Assembly (NCBI GenBank): GCA_009923125.1 | Contig: RFUD01000168.1 | Location: forward strand, 1-5,971 | DNA length: 5,971 bases | Direction of reading: 5' to 3' | Source: Planctomycetia bacterium | GTDB taxonomy: Bacteria; Planctomycetota; Planctomycetia; Pirellulales; UBA1268 | Part shown: piece by piece, positions 1-5,939 of the stretch | How the letters are laid out: the number at the start of each line of letters is the position of its first letter | Numbering within the stretch: position 1 is the first letter of the stretch | Notes under the pieces: model-generated | Told to the model about the DNA's origin: nothing | What the model saw: the letters and a program-made list of their open reading frames with translations, nothing else | The model's database searches: none | Program-made: the position numbers and the translations under genes

Positions 1-180
1 GATGGCTTCGTCGGCGGGCTCGAGGTGGGCGAGCGACGGGATCGGCTGCTTCGGGATCACGAGCACGTGCGTCGGAGCCTGCGGGGCGACGTCGTGAAAC
101 GCGAGGCAGCGGTCGTCCTCGTGCTCGATCCGCGCCGGGATCCTGCGGTCGATGATCTTCGAGAAGATGGTGTCGGCCAT
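1..180 (-). CDS. hinT: HIT-family (Hint-type) nucleotide-binding hydrolase, N-terminal part only
   Basis: The first 60 codons of a histidine-triad protein are visible; the rest lies beyond base 1. The start ATG is at 180-178, preceded by GGGAGAG as a ribosome binding site. The protein begins MADTIFSKIIDRRIPARI, followed by EDDRCLAFHDVAPQAPTHVL and VIPK (residues 21-44), which is the typical N-terminal half of Hint proteins: an initial helix, then strands that line the nucleotide pocket, with the FHD and P-A-THxLVIPK signatures. The catalytic HxHxH motif of the family lies near the C-terminus and is outside the window, so catalytic competence cannot be judged. Known Hint proteins are cytosolic dimers that hydrolyse purine nucleoside phosphoramidates and aminoacyl-adenylates. 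The gene follows lysC by 20 nt and is probably the distal gene of the same transcript. The family call is firm; the physiological substrate is unknown. Confidence 0.93.
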   Translation of the reverse strand, partial: MADTIFSKIIDRRIPARIEHEDDRCLAFHDVAPQAPTHVLVIPKQPIPSLAHLEPADEAI

Positions 181-200
181 GATGACGGTCTCTCCCGGGC

Positions 201-1961
201 TCAGAGTCCGAAGGCCTTCCGCAGCACGCGGAGCGACTTTTCGCCGTGCTCCGCGGCCACGATCACGTTCAGCCGCACCTCGCTCGTGCTCACGAGGTCG
301 ATGTTGACCCCCTCGTCGGCCAGCGGCTTGAACAGCCGGTCGGCCACGCCCGCATGGCTGCGGATGCCGACGCCCGTGATCGAGAGCTTGGCGACGTGAG
401 GCACGTCGGCCACCTTCGCCCCCCGGGCGGCGGCGATCTTCTTCGCCACGTCGGTCGCCCTGTCCCGATCGCCGGCGGGAACCGTGAACGAGATCTCGGC
501 CCGGCCGTCGCGCGGGTGGCTCTGCACGATCATGTCCACGTTCAGTCCGGCCCGGCCCACCTCCTCGAACACCGCCGCCGCGACGCCCGGCGTGTCGGGG
601 AGGTCGCTGAACGTGACGAGCGCCTGCGACGAGTCGAGCTGGCAGTCTTCGATGGCCAGATCCTCCATCCCCTCGAGCCGCTGCACCACCTCGAGGGGGC
701 TCGACTTCACGAGGTGCGTGCCGGCGACGTCGGCCTCGCCGTCCACCGTCTCGGCCTCCAGACCGAAGGCCCGGTGCACGGCCTGGACCGCTGCCTGCGC
801 GTCCGACTTGTCGACGAGCGCCGAGATCTTGATCTCGCTCGTGGTGATCATGCGCACGTTGATGCCGGCGGCGGAGAGCGCCGAGAACATCCGGCCTGCG
901 ACGCCCTCCTCACGCTCCATGCCCACGCCCACGACGCTCACCTTCGCCAGCGCCGCGTCGTGCGAGACGCCCGTCGCCCCGAGCTCCTTCGCGACCGCCG
1001 TCGAGACGTCGAGCGCCTCGGCCAGATCGTCGGCCGGCACCGTGAACGAGATGTCGGCCCGCCCCCTCTGCCCCACGTTCTGCACGATCATGTCGACGGC
1101 GATGCCGGCCGCGGCCAAGCGCGAGAAGAGCGCGTGGCTCGACCCGGGCTGATCGGGCACGTTCTCGAGCGTGATCCGGGCCTCGTCCCGGGCGAGCGCC
1201 ACGCCGCTCGCCGGCCGCGGTGTCGATTCCTCAGCCGAGAGGATCACCGTGCCGGGCACGTCCTTGAAGCTCGACCGCACGAGCACCTTGACGCCGAACT
1301 TCTTGGCGAACTCGATCGACCGCGAATGCATCACGCCCGCCCCGAGGCTCGCGAGCTCGAGCATCTCGTCATAGCTGATCGAGCCGAGCCGGCGGGCCTC
1401 CGGGAGCATCCGCGGGTCGGTCGTGTAGACGCCGTCCACGTCGGTGTAGATCTCGCACAGATCCGCGTCGAGGACGGCCGCAAGCGCCACCGCCGTCGTG
1501 TCGGAGCCGCCGCGGCCGAGCGTGGTGATGTTGCCGTTCTGGTCGATCCCCTGGAAGCCGGCGGCGATCACGATCGCCCCGTCCGCGAGCAGCTGTTTCA
1601 CGTGGTCGGTGGAGATCGACTTGATCCGGGCCTTCGTGTGGGTGGAGTCGGTGCGGATGCCGATCTGGGCCCCGGTCAGGCTCACGGCCTTGTGGCCGAG
1701 CGACTGGATCGCCATCGCGAACAGCGCCACGCTCACCTGCTCCCCGGTGGAGAGCAGCATGTCCATCTCGCGGGCGCTCGGCCGATCGGTGATCGCCTTG
1801 GCGAGGTCGACGAGGATGTCGGTCTGGTGGCCCATCGCGCTCACCACGACCACGACCTGCTTGCCCTCCCGATGCCGCGCGATCGCCTTTTTCGCCGCCG
1901 CCACGATCTTCTGCGGGTCGGCCACGCTCGTCCCGCCGAACTTCTGCACCACCAGCGCCAT
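201..1961 (-). CDS. lysC: Aspartate kinase with four ACT domains
   Basis: This enzyme phosphorylates aspartate with ATP, the first step towards lysine, threonine and methionine, in the cytosol. The amino-acid-kinase domain covers about residues 1-245: KFGGTSV at 7-13, LLSTGE at 69-74, TTLGRGGSDTTA at 146-157, then EIYTDVDGVYTTDPR near 170-184 and the MHSRSIEFA segment. The regulatory part holds four ACT domains at about 262-330, 340-401, 446-514 and 525-586, arranged as two similar pairs: VDMIVQ...GRADISFTVPA is repeated as VDMIVQ...GRAEISFTVPA 186 residues later, and TTSEIKIS is matched by STSEVRLN. At 586 aa it is much longer than two-ACT kinases (about 400-450 aa) but close to the four-ACT cyanobacterial form. 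Feedback inhibition by lysine and/or threonine is expected. I chose the ATG at 1961 because the product then starts MALVVQKFGG, as in homologues; a GTG at 1967, abutting the upstream stop codon, is the alternative and adds two residues. Confidence 0.96.
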   Translation of the reverse strand: MALVVQKFGGTSVADPQKIVAAAKKAIARHREGKQVVVVVSAMGHQTDILVDLAKAITDRPSAREMDMLLSTGEQVSVALFAMAIQSLGHKAVSLTGAQIGIRTDSTHTKARIKSISTDHVKQLLADGAIVIAAGFQGIDQNGNITTLGRGGSDTTAVALAAVLDADLCEIYTDVDGVYTTDPRMLPEARRLGSISYDEMLELASLGAGVMHSRSIEFAKKFGVKVLVRSSFKDVPGTVILSAEESTPRPASGVALARDEARITLENVPDQPGSSHALFSRLAAAGIAVDMIVQNVGQRGRADISFTVPADDLAEALDVSTAVAKELGATGVSHDAALAKVSVVGVGMEREEGVAGRMFSALSAAGINVRMITTSEIKISALVDKSDAQAAVQAVHRAFGLEAETVDGEADVAGTHLVKSSPLEVVQRLEGMEDLAIEDCQLDSSQALVTFSDLPDTPGVAAAVFEEVGRAGLNVDMIVQSHPRDGRAEISFTVPAGDRDRATDVAKKIAAARGAKVADVPHVAKLSITGVGIRSHAGVADRLFKPLADEGVNIDLVSTSEVRLNVIVAAEHGEKSLRVLRKAFGL

Positions 1962-1967
1962 CGCCAC

Positions 1968-3212
1968 TCAGTCCTTTCCGAGGAATGTCCCCATCAGTCT
2001 CCAACCCGGCTCCACCACGTCGCCGCTCGCCGCCGCCGCCACTTCGTCGCAGGTGGCCTGGCCGCCGGGGGCGATGCCGCTGCCGGCGATCACGAACGGC
2101 ACCCGGCCACGGGAGTGCGTCTTCGTGGAGATGAACGTGGGGTGGTCGGGGCAGACGAGGATCCGGTGCGGGCCCAGCGATTCGAGATGCCTCGCGAGCG
2201 GGCCGACGATCTTGGCGTCGATCTCCTCGATCGCTTTTACTTTCTCAGCGGAATTCCCCTGGTGGCTGGCTTCGTCGGGCGCCTCGACGTGCACGCACAC
2301 GAGGTCGGTGTGCGACAGCTCGTCGATCGCCGCCCGGCCCTTCGCCGCGTAGTCCGTGTCGAGGTAGCCCGTCGCCCCCGCCACCTCGCGCCGCTTCCAG
2401 CCGGCCAGCGCCGCGAGGCCGCGGAGCAGGTCGACCGCCGTGATCATCGTGCCGCCCATACCGTATTTCGATGCAAAGGGCTCGAATGCCGGAGCCTTGC
2501 CCACGCCCCACAGCCAGACGTGCGTGGCGGGACGCTTCCCGGCGGCGCTCCGCGCCTTGTTCACAGGATGGTCGGCCAGCCAGGTGGCGCTCCGCGCCAT
2601 GATGTCGGCGAGGAGCCGGCTGCCGAACCCGCGCGGAAACGCGTCGGCGATGGGCTTGTCCATGAGATCGTGCGGGGGCGTGGCCCGGAGGTCGGCCGAG
2701 AGCGGTGCCGGCGCATCGCTGCGGCCACGATGGATGAGCAGATTGCGGTAGCTCACGCCGGGCTTGAACTCCCAGCCCACAAGGTCAGCGAACTCAACGG
2801 CGAGGCCCCGCTGGCAGGCGGCGAGCAATTCCGTCGCCTCCTCCGTCGAGATGTGGCCGGCCGTGAAGTCCTCCATCACCGGGCCGCCCTCGGCCGGAGA
2901 GATCGTCACGAGGTTGCAGCGCACGGCCCAGTCGTGGGGCCCGAGCACGATTCCCTGCGCGGCCGCCTCGAGCGGCGCCCGCCCCGTGAAATACGCGAGC
3001 GGGTCGTAGCCCAGAAGGCTCATGCAGGCCACCTCGGAGCCGGGCGGCAGGCTCTCGGGCACGTGGTTCGTGAGGCCCACGCGACCGCGGGCGGCCAGCG
3101 CGTCGAGCGCGGGCGTGCGGGCCGCCTGGAACGGCGTCCGGCCGCCGAGCGACTCCTGCGGCGCGTCGGCCGCGCCATCGGGGATCACGATCAGGTACTT
3201 CATGGTTTCCAT
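1968..3212 (-). CDS. ApgM-family phosphomutase-like protein, proposed homoserine kinase
   Basis: This is a 414-aa member of the archaeal-type cofactor-independent phosphoglycerate mutase family (alkaline-phosphatase superfamily). Residues that fit the two-metal site are Asp12 in IPDG, Ser59 in PPGSE (probable phosphorylated nucleophile), Asp313 and His317 in APDEASH, Asp356 and His357 in CPDHPT, and His366. Other family signatures are LGGRTPFQAA (22-31), SLLGYDPLAYFTGRAPLEAA (65-84), MEDFTAGHISTEEA (113-126), GVSYRNLL (152-159), VWLWGVGKAP (232-241) and GATGYLDTDY (279-288). The segments after residue 110 resemble the subfamily annotated as 'proposed homoserine kinase', found in threonine operons that lack ThrB. 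Here it lies 21 nt after hom and overlaps or abuts lysC, which supports that role; a glycolytic 3-phosphoglycerate to 2-phosphoglycerate mutase is the alternative. The start at 3212 has AGCAGG 9 nt upstream; the ATG at 3203 (MKYLIVIPDG) matches the usual family N-terminus and is equally possible. Family is certain, substrate is inferred. Confidence 0.93.
   Translation of the reverse strand: METMKYLIVIPDGAADAPQESLGGRTPFQAARTPALDALAARGRVGLTNHVPESLPPGSEVACMSLLGYDPLAYFTGRAPLEAAAQGIVLGPHDWAVRCNLVTISPAEGGPVMEDFTAGHISTEEATELLAACQRGLAVEFADLVGWEFKPGVSYRNLLIHRGRSDAPAPLSADLRATPPHDLMDKPIADAFPRGFGSRLLADIMARSATWLADHPVNKARSAAGKRPATHVWLWGVGKAPAFEPFASKYGMGGTMITAVDLLRGLAALAGWKRREVAGATGYLDTDYAAKGRAAIDELSHTDLVCVHVEAPDEASHQGNSAEKVKAIEEIDAKIVGPLARHLESLGPHRILVCPDHPTFISTKTHSRGRVPFVIAGSGIAPGGQATCDEVAAAASGDVVEPGWRLMGTFLGKD
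1972..1979 (-). promoter_or_regulatory. Ribosome binding site of lysC inside the upstream gene
   Basis: GGAAAGGA on the minus strand lies in the last codons of the upstream ApgM-like gene. It is 10 nt before the ATG at 1961 and only 4 nt before the GTG at 1967, so spacing slightly favours the ATG. Because the site is embedded in the upstream coding sequence and the stop codon lies between it and the start, lysC translation is probably coupled to termination of the upstream gene. Confidence 0.6.
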
Positions 3213-3233
3213 CGGGTACGGCCTGCTGGCGAG

Positions 3234-4535
3234 TCAGTCCTCGAGAACGCTCAGGCAGACACTCCGCCCGCTCACCACGTCGGACGCGTCGATGTGATCG
3301 ACCGCCTTCCGCAGGGCCGTCGTCCCGCAGGGGTGCGTCATGATCACGAGCGGCACGTTCGCGTCGCCCCCCTGCCCGGCCTCATGCTGGATCACCGAGG
3401 CGATCGAGATCCCGTGCTCCCCGAGGATGCCGGTGATGCGGGCGAGCACGCCGGGCCGATCCTTGACGCGGATCCGCAGGAAGTGCCGTTCCTGCATGTC
3501 CACGCCCGCGATCCGAGCCGCGGGCGTGTCGGCGGACAGCACGCCCGTCGTCCGAAACGTGATCGCCGCCCGGCCCACGACCGTGTCGATGATGTCGGCC
3601 ACGACGGCCGAGGCCGTGGGCATCTGCCCCGCGCCCAGGCCGTGGAAGAACATCCGCCCCACGGCGTCGCCCACGATGCTCACGGCGTTGTAGGCGCCGC
3701 GGGTCTCCGCGAGCGGCGTGCCGATCCTCACGAGCGCGGGTGCGACCCGCATCGCGAGCCTGCCGTCGCTGCGGGTGGCCACGGCCACGAGCCGGATGCG
3801 GTAGCCGAGTTCACCGGCGTAGGTCAGAAGATCGAGGTCGAGGCCATCGATGCCGGTCCGCGGGATCTCGGCCCACGGCACCCACACACCGAACGCCAGG
3901 TGCGCGAGGATCGCGAGTTTCTGCGTGGCGTCGGTGCCGTCCACGTCCATCGCCGGGTCGGCCTCGGCGAAGCCCTTTTCCTGCGCGAGTTTGAGCACGT
4001 CGGCGTAGTCGGCGCCGTCCTCCTCCATCCGCGTGAGGATGAAGTTGCTCGTGCCGTTCAGGATGCCGCGGATGCTCTCGATGCGGTTGGCGGCCAGGCA
4101 CTCGCCGATCGCGGCCACGATCGGGATGCCGCCCGCCACGGCCGCCTCGAACGCGATCGAGCGGCCCTTCCGCCGGGCGAGTTCGAAGAGTTCCGGGCCG
4201 TGCTCGGCGAGCAGCGCCTTGTTGGCCGTGACCACGTCCTTCCCGTGCTCGAGGAGGTCGATCATGATCGTCCGGGCCGGTTCGAGGCCGCCCACGAGCA
4301 GGGCCGCCACGCTGATCGACGGGTCGCGAGATACGTCGCGCCAGTCGGCCGACAGCCTGCCCCCCGGCACGTCCACGCTGCGGGCCTTGGCCAGGTCCTT
4401 GACCACCGCCTTCTCGACGACGATCGGCCGGCCCGCATGCCGCTCGATGTGGTCGGCCGATTCGACGAGCAGCCGCACCACGCCCGATCCGACGGTGCCC
4501 ATGCCCACCACGCCGACCCGCACTGGCTCATTCAT
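3234..4535 (-). CDS. hom: Homoserine dehydrogenase with C-terminal ACT domain
   Basis: Hom reduces aspartate 4-semialdehyde to homoserine with NAD(P)H in the cytosol, at the branch from lysine to threonine and methionine. The 433-aa product has a Rossmann domain with GMGTVGSG at 11-18, TANKALLAEHG at 103-113, the substrate-domain signatures GILNGTSNFILT (157-168) and ADPAMDVDGTDATQKLA (192-208, with the probable catalytic Lys206), AGQMPTASAVVADI (302-315), and an ACT domain at about 351-425 (FLRIRVKDRPGVLARITGIL). Length and order match the common monofunctional, ACT-containing bacterial enzyme, so threonine feedback is likely. It is the first gene of the hom / ApgM-like / lysC / HIT cluster. 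AGGAG lies 10 nt before the ATG at 4535 and 4 nt before an ATG at 4541, which would add two residues (MRMNEPV). The frame is open to an ATG at 4589, but that extension has no family counterpart and would skip this ribosome site. The usual Glu of the ELIGG-like motif is replaced (ALLVGG, 78-83). Confidence 0.96.
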   Translation of the reverse strand: MNEPVRVGVVGMGTVGSGVVRLLVESADHIERHAGRPIVVEKAVVKDLAKARSVDVPGGRLSADWRDVSRDPSISVAALLVGGLEPARTIMIDLLEHGKDVVTANKALLAEHGPELFELARRKGRSIAFEAAVAGGIPIVAAIGECLAANRIESIRGILNGTSNFILTRMEEDGADYADVLKLAQEKGFAEADPAMDVDGTDATQKLAILAHLAFGVWVPWAEIPRTGIDGLDLDLLTYAGELGYRIRLVAVATRSDGRLAMRVAPALVRIGTPLAETRGAYNAVSIVGDAVGRMFFHGLGAGQMPTASAVVADIIDTVVGRAAITFRTTGVLSADTPAARIAGVDMQERHFLRIRVKDRPGVLARITGILGEHGISIASVIQHEAGQGGDANVPLVIMTHPCGTTALRKAVDHIDASDVVSGRSVCLSVLED

Positions 4536-4545
4536 GCGCATCACG

Positions 4546-4550
4546 CTCCT
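4546..4550 (-). promoter_or_regulatory. Ribosome binding site of hom
   Basis: A perfect AGGAG on the minus strand lies 10 nt upstream of the ATG at 4535 and 4 nt upstream of the in-frame ATG at 4541. It excludes the longer start at 4589 as the main initiation site. Confidence 0.65.
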
Positions 4551-4616
4551 GCGGCGTCCGAAATACCGGCCACTGCCGGCCTCGAACACCCGCCCCCGAT
4601 CGTAATGACGACGCTG

Positions 4617-4640
4617 TTCGGCCGAAAGCGCGAGGCCGAA
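4617..4640 (-). other. Intergenic hairpin between the PEP-CTERM gene and hom
   Basis: TTCGGCC at 4617-4623 and GGCCGAA at 4634-4640 form a perfect 7-bp stem with a 10-nt loop; CTG (4614-4616) and CAG (4642-4644) extend it by 3 bp across a one-base bulge. It lies in the 149-bp gap after the stop of the exported-protein gene and about 80 nt before hom. It could be the 3' end structure of the upstream transcript, but no T-run follows on the minus strand, so it is not a classical intrinsic terminator. A second small inverted repeat, CCGGC/GCCGG (4566-4579), lies closer to hom. A very weak promoter match (TTTCGG, 17 nt, TACGAT on the minus strand, ending near 4598) overlaps the hairpin; I would not rely on it. 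Confidence 0.3.
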
Positions 4641-4684
4641 TCAGGGCCGCAGCGCGGGTGCGGGTCGTAGCGGTCGTGCGGCCC

Positions 4685-5737
4685 CTAGCGCGTCGCGTGG
4701 GCCGAGCACCGGCGCCGGATGGCCCGCCAGCCCGCCGCGATCCCGGCCGCGAGCAGGCAGCCGGTTGACGGCTCGGGCACCGCGACCACGCTGGCGAGTC
4801 GGAAGCCGTAGCCCGAGTTCGCGTCGGCCGCATTGGCGAGCGCGGCCCCGGTTGCCTTGTCGAGCGAACTGGGGTTCTGGCTGTTCCAGAATCCGCCGCG
4901 CACGCCCACCCCGCGGGAGAGGCCGCTGTAAAAATCGTCGTTCCACTCCTGCACGTTGCCGTCCTGGTCGAACGTGCCGTAGTAGCTCGCGCTCGCGGAG
5001 AACGCCCCCACGTTCGTGAGATAGTTCTGCGAGGTGGAATACGTCTCGCCCGCATTCGTCGTCGCGTAGTGCCCGCCGGCGTAGTAATTCGCCTGATCGG
5101 CTGTTGCGCCGATCGTGTTGCCGGGTGCTGAATCGCTCTGCGTGGCGAAGGAGTAGTAGCCGCCGGCGATGCCCTTTGCGGGGGAGTAGAACGCTGCCTT
5201 GTACCACTCATCCACGGTAGGGATGTAGACCTGCGCCCCCGCGTTTTTCGCCGGGGCGGAACCGCTCGTCAGCCCGTTGAGCGTGTAGGCGCCCGTTTCC
5301 GTGCTGCCGGAGCCCTGACCGTTTTGCATCCAGTTGGCGAACCGGGCCGCATCGAACCAACTGACGTACGCGATGGGTCGGTTCGCGCTGTCGATCACGG
5401 TGTAGGTGTACGAGCCGCTCGTTCCTGCCCGTGAGATGCCGGCGATGTTGAGGTCCGTCCGCATGTGATCGTCGTACAGGCCGTAGGGATCGCTCTTGGC
5501 CGCCGCGTTGAGGAAGTCGGCGTACTGCCCGATCGTGACCTCGTACATGCCGATTCGGTAGGCGTGGTCAACACGGCCATGCCCACTCAAGTCGGCAGCG
5601 TTGTTCGGGTTGCCGACGTCCACCCAAGTCATGTTCACGGCCCCGGCTCGACTCGCACACGGCGCGAACAAGATCGCGAGTGCCATCGCCAGCGTGGCCC
5701 CGTTGGCGAGCACGTTCGCGAATTGAACGCCAAACAT
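4685..5737 (-). CDS. Exported SUMF1/FGE-fold protein with PEP-CTERM sorting signal
   Basis: A 350-aa secreted protein with three parts. Residues 1 to about 33 form a signal peptide with a hydrophobic core (ATLAMALAILFAPCA) and a likely cleavage near SRAGA. Residues about 36-316 match the formylglycine-generating-enzyme/sulfatase-modifying fold: YRIGMYEVTIGQYADFLNA (60-78), IAYVSWFDAARFANWM (122-137), YIPTVDEWYKAAFY (171-184), YGTFDQDGNVQEWN (253-266), VRGGFWNS (279-286) and GYGFRLAS (309-316). Residues 320-343 are a PEP-CTERM signal: VPEPST, a short hydrophobic stretch and RRR, which an exosortase system would process at the cell envelope. The paired cysteines near the C-terminus of true FGE enzymes are absent: the only cysteines are in the signal peptide and the sorting tail. 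It is therefore probably a non-catalytic, structural or ligand-binding member of a family common in planctomycetes; the ligand is unknown. The ATG at 5737 has AAAGGA 11 nt upstream. The gene is separate from the amino-acid operon and is likely transcribed from its own promoter. Confidence 0.92.
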   Translation of the reverse strand: MFGVQFANVLANGATLAMALAILFAPCASRAGAVNMTWVDVGNPNNAADLSGHGRVDHAYRIGMYEVTIGQYADFLNAAAKSDPYGLYDDHMRTDLNIAGISRAGTSGSYTYTVIDSANRPIAYVSWFDAARFANWMQNGQGSGSTETGAYTLNGLTSGSAPAKNAGAQVYIPTVDEWYKAAFYSPAKGIAGGYYSFATQSDSAPGNTIGATADQANYYAGGHYATTNAGETYSTSQNYLTNVGAFSASASYYGTFDQDGNVQEWNDDFYSGLSRGVGVRGGFWNSQNPSSLDKATGAALANAADANSGYGFRLASVVAVPEPSTGCLLAAGIAAGWRAIRRRCSAHATR

Positions 5738-5748
5738 CAGATCACTTG

Positions 5749-5754
5749 TCCTTT
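5749..5754 (-). promoter_or_regulatory. Ribosome binding site of the PEP-CTERM gene
   Basis: AAAGGA on the minus strand ends 11 nt before the ATG at 5737. The spacing is long but it is the only purine-rich site near this start, and the signal peptide begins directly after this ATG. Confidence 0.45.
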
Positions 5755-5773
5755 CGTGACTGCCCCGCCTCGA

Positions 5774-5802
5774 ACCCTATCAGACGACTGTCGATCACAC
5801 AA
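5774..5802 (-). promoter_or_regulatory. Candidate promoter of the PEP-CTERM gene
   Basis: On the minus strand TTGTGT (5802-5797) is followed after exactly 17 nt by TAGGGT (5779-5774), with a TG one base before the second box (TGATAGGGT, an extended -10 form). Each hexamer matches the sigma-70 consensus at only three positions, so this is a weak candidate. It would place transcription start roughly 30 nt before the start codon. Confidence 0.2.
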
Positions 5803-5833
5803 TTCGCTCATCAAGGCTCCTTCGTCACACGAC

Positions 5834-5850
5834 AACTGCGTTCGGAAACC
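5834..5850. repeat. Short inverted repeat upstream of the PEP-CTERM gene
   Basis: GGAAAC (5834-5839) and GTTTCC (5845-5850) are perfect inverted arms around a 5-nt spacer. The element lies about 100 nt upstream of the start at 5737 and upstream of the candidate promoter. It could be half-sites for a dimeric regulator or a small hairpin; a 6-bp arm can occur by chance. Confidence 0.3.
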
Positions 5851-5876
5851 ACTTGTTTCCATGATCGATCGTGGCG

Positions 5877-5892
5877 CGACAGGTACCTGTCG
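5877..5892. repeat. Perfect 16-bp palindrome, possible operator
   Basis: CGACAGGTACCTGTCG is identical to its reverse complement over all 16 bases, with no spacer. It lies in the intergenic region, 140 nt upstream of the PEP-CTERM gene start and about 50 nt from the putative insertion-sequence end. A spacerless perfect palindrome suits a dimeric repressor site better than a terminator. No specific regulator can be assigned. It does not fit the E. coli LexA pattern CTGT-N8-ACAG. Confidence 0.4.
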
Positions 5893-5939
5893 GAACATAC
5901 AGAACCGCCGATTCATTGACCCACGTGTAGATCGTGAAC

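Noticed and set aside
1498..2352. A 284-codon plus-strand ORF, and similar ones at 484-1152, 2440-2751 and 4033-4605
   Set aside because: They lie opposite well-supported genes with intact conserved motifs, and their translations show no family signatures.
4536..4589. Extended start of hom at 4589
   Set aside because: The extra residues (MFEAGSGRYFGRRRSV...) have no match to the Hom N-terminus, and a perfect AGGAG lies inside the extension just before the ATG at 4535/4541.
246..4670. A 1474-codon open frame on the plus strand spanning three genes
   Set aside because: It is codon-aligned antisense to hom, the ApgM-like gene and lysC. Stops there need TTA, CTA or TCA codons in the real genes, which are avoided at this GC content. 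The translation is rich in Arg, His and Asp with no recognisable motif.
4536..4684. Threonine attenuator or riboswitch before hom
   Set aside because: No leader ORF with Thr/Ile codon runs, no terminator T-run and no recognisable riboswitch core could be found in the 149 bases.
4528..5211. Minus-strand ORFs overlapping the PEP-CTERM gene in other frames (also 4641-5207)
   Set aside because: The overlapping frame encodes a clear SUMF1 domain and sorting signal; the alternatives are low-complexity Arg/Pro/Thr-rich shadows.
5680..5919. A 79-codon plus-strand ORF across the start of the PEP-CTERM gene and its upstream region
   Set aside because: It overlaps the signal-peptide coding region, has no clear ribosome site or motif, and ends in the intergenic region.
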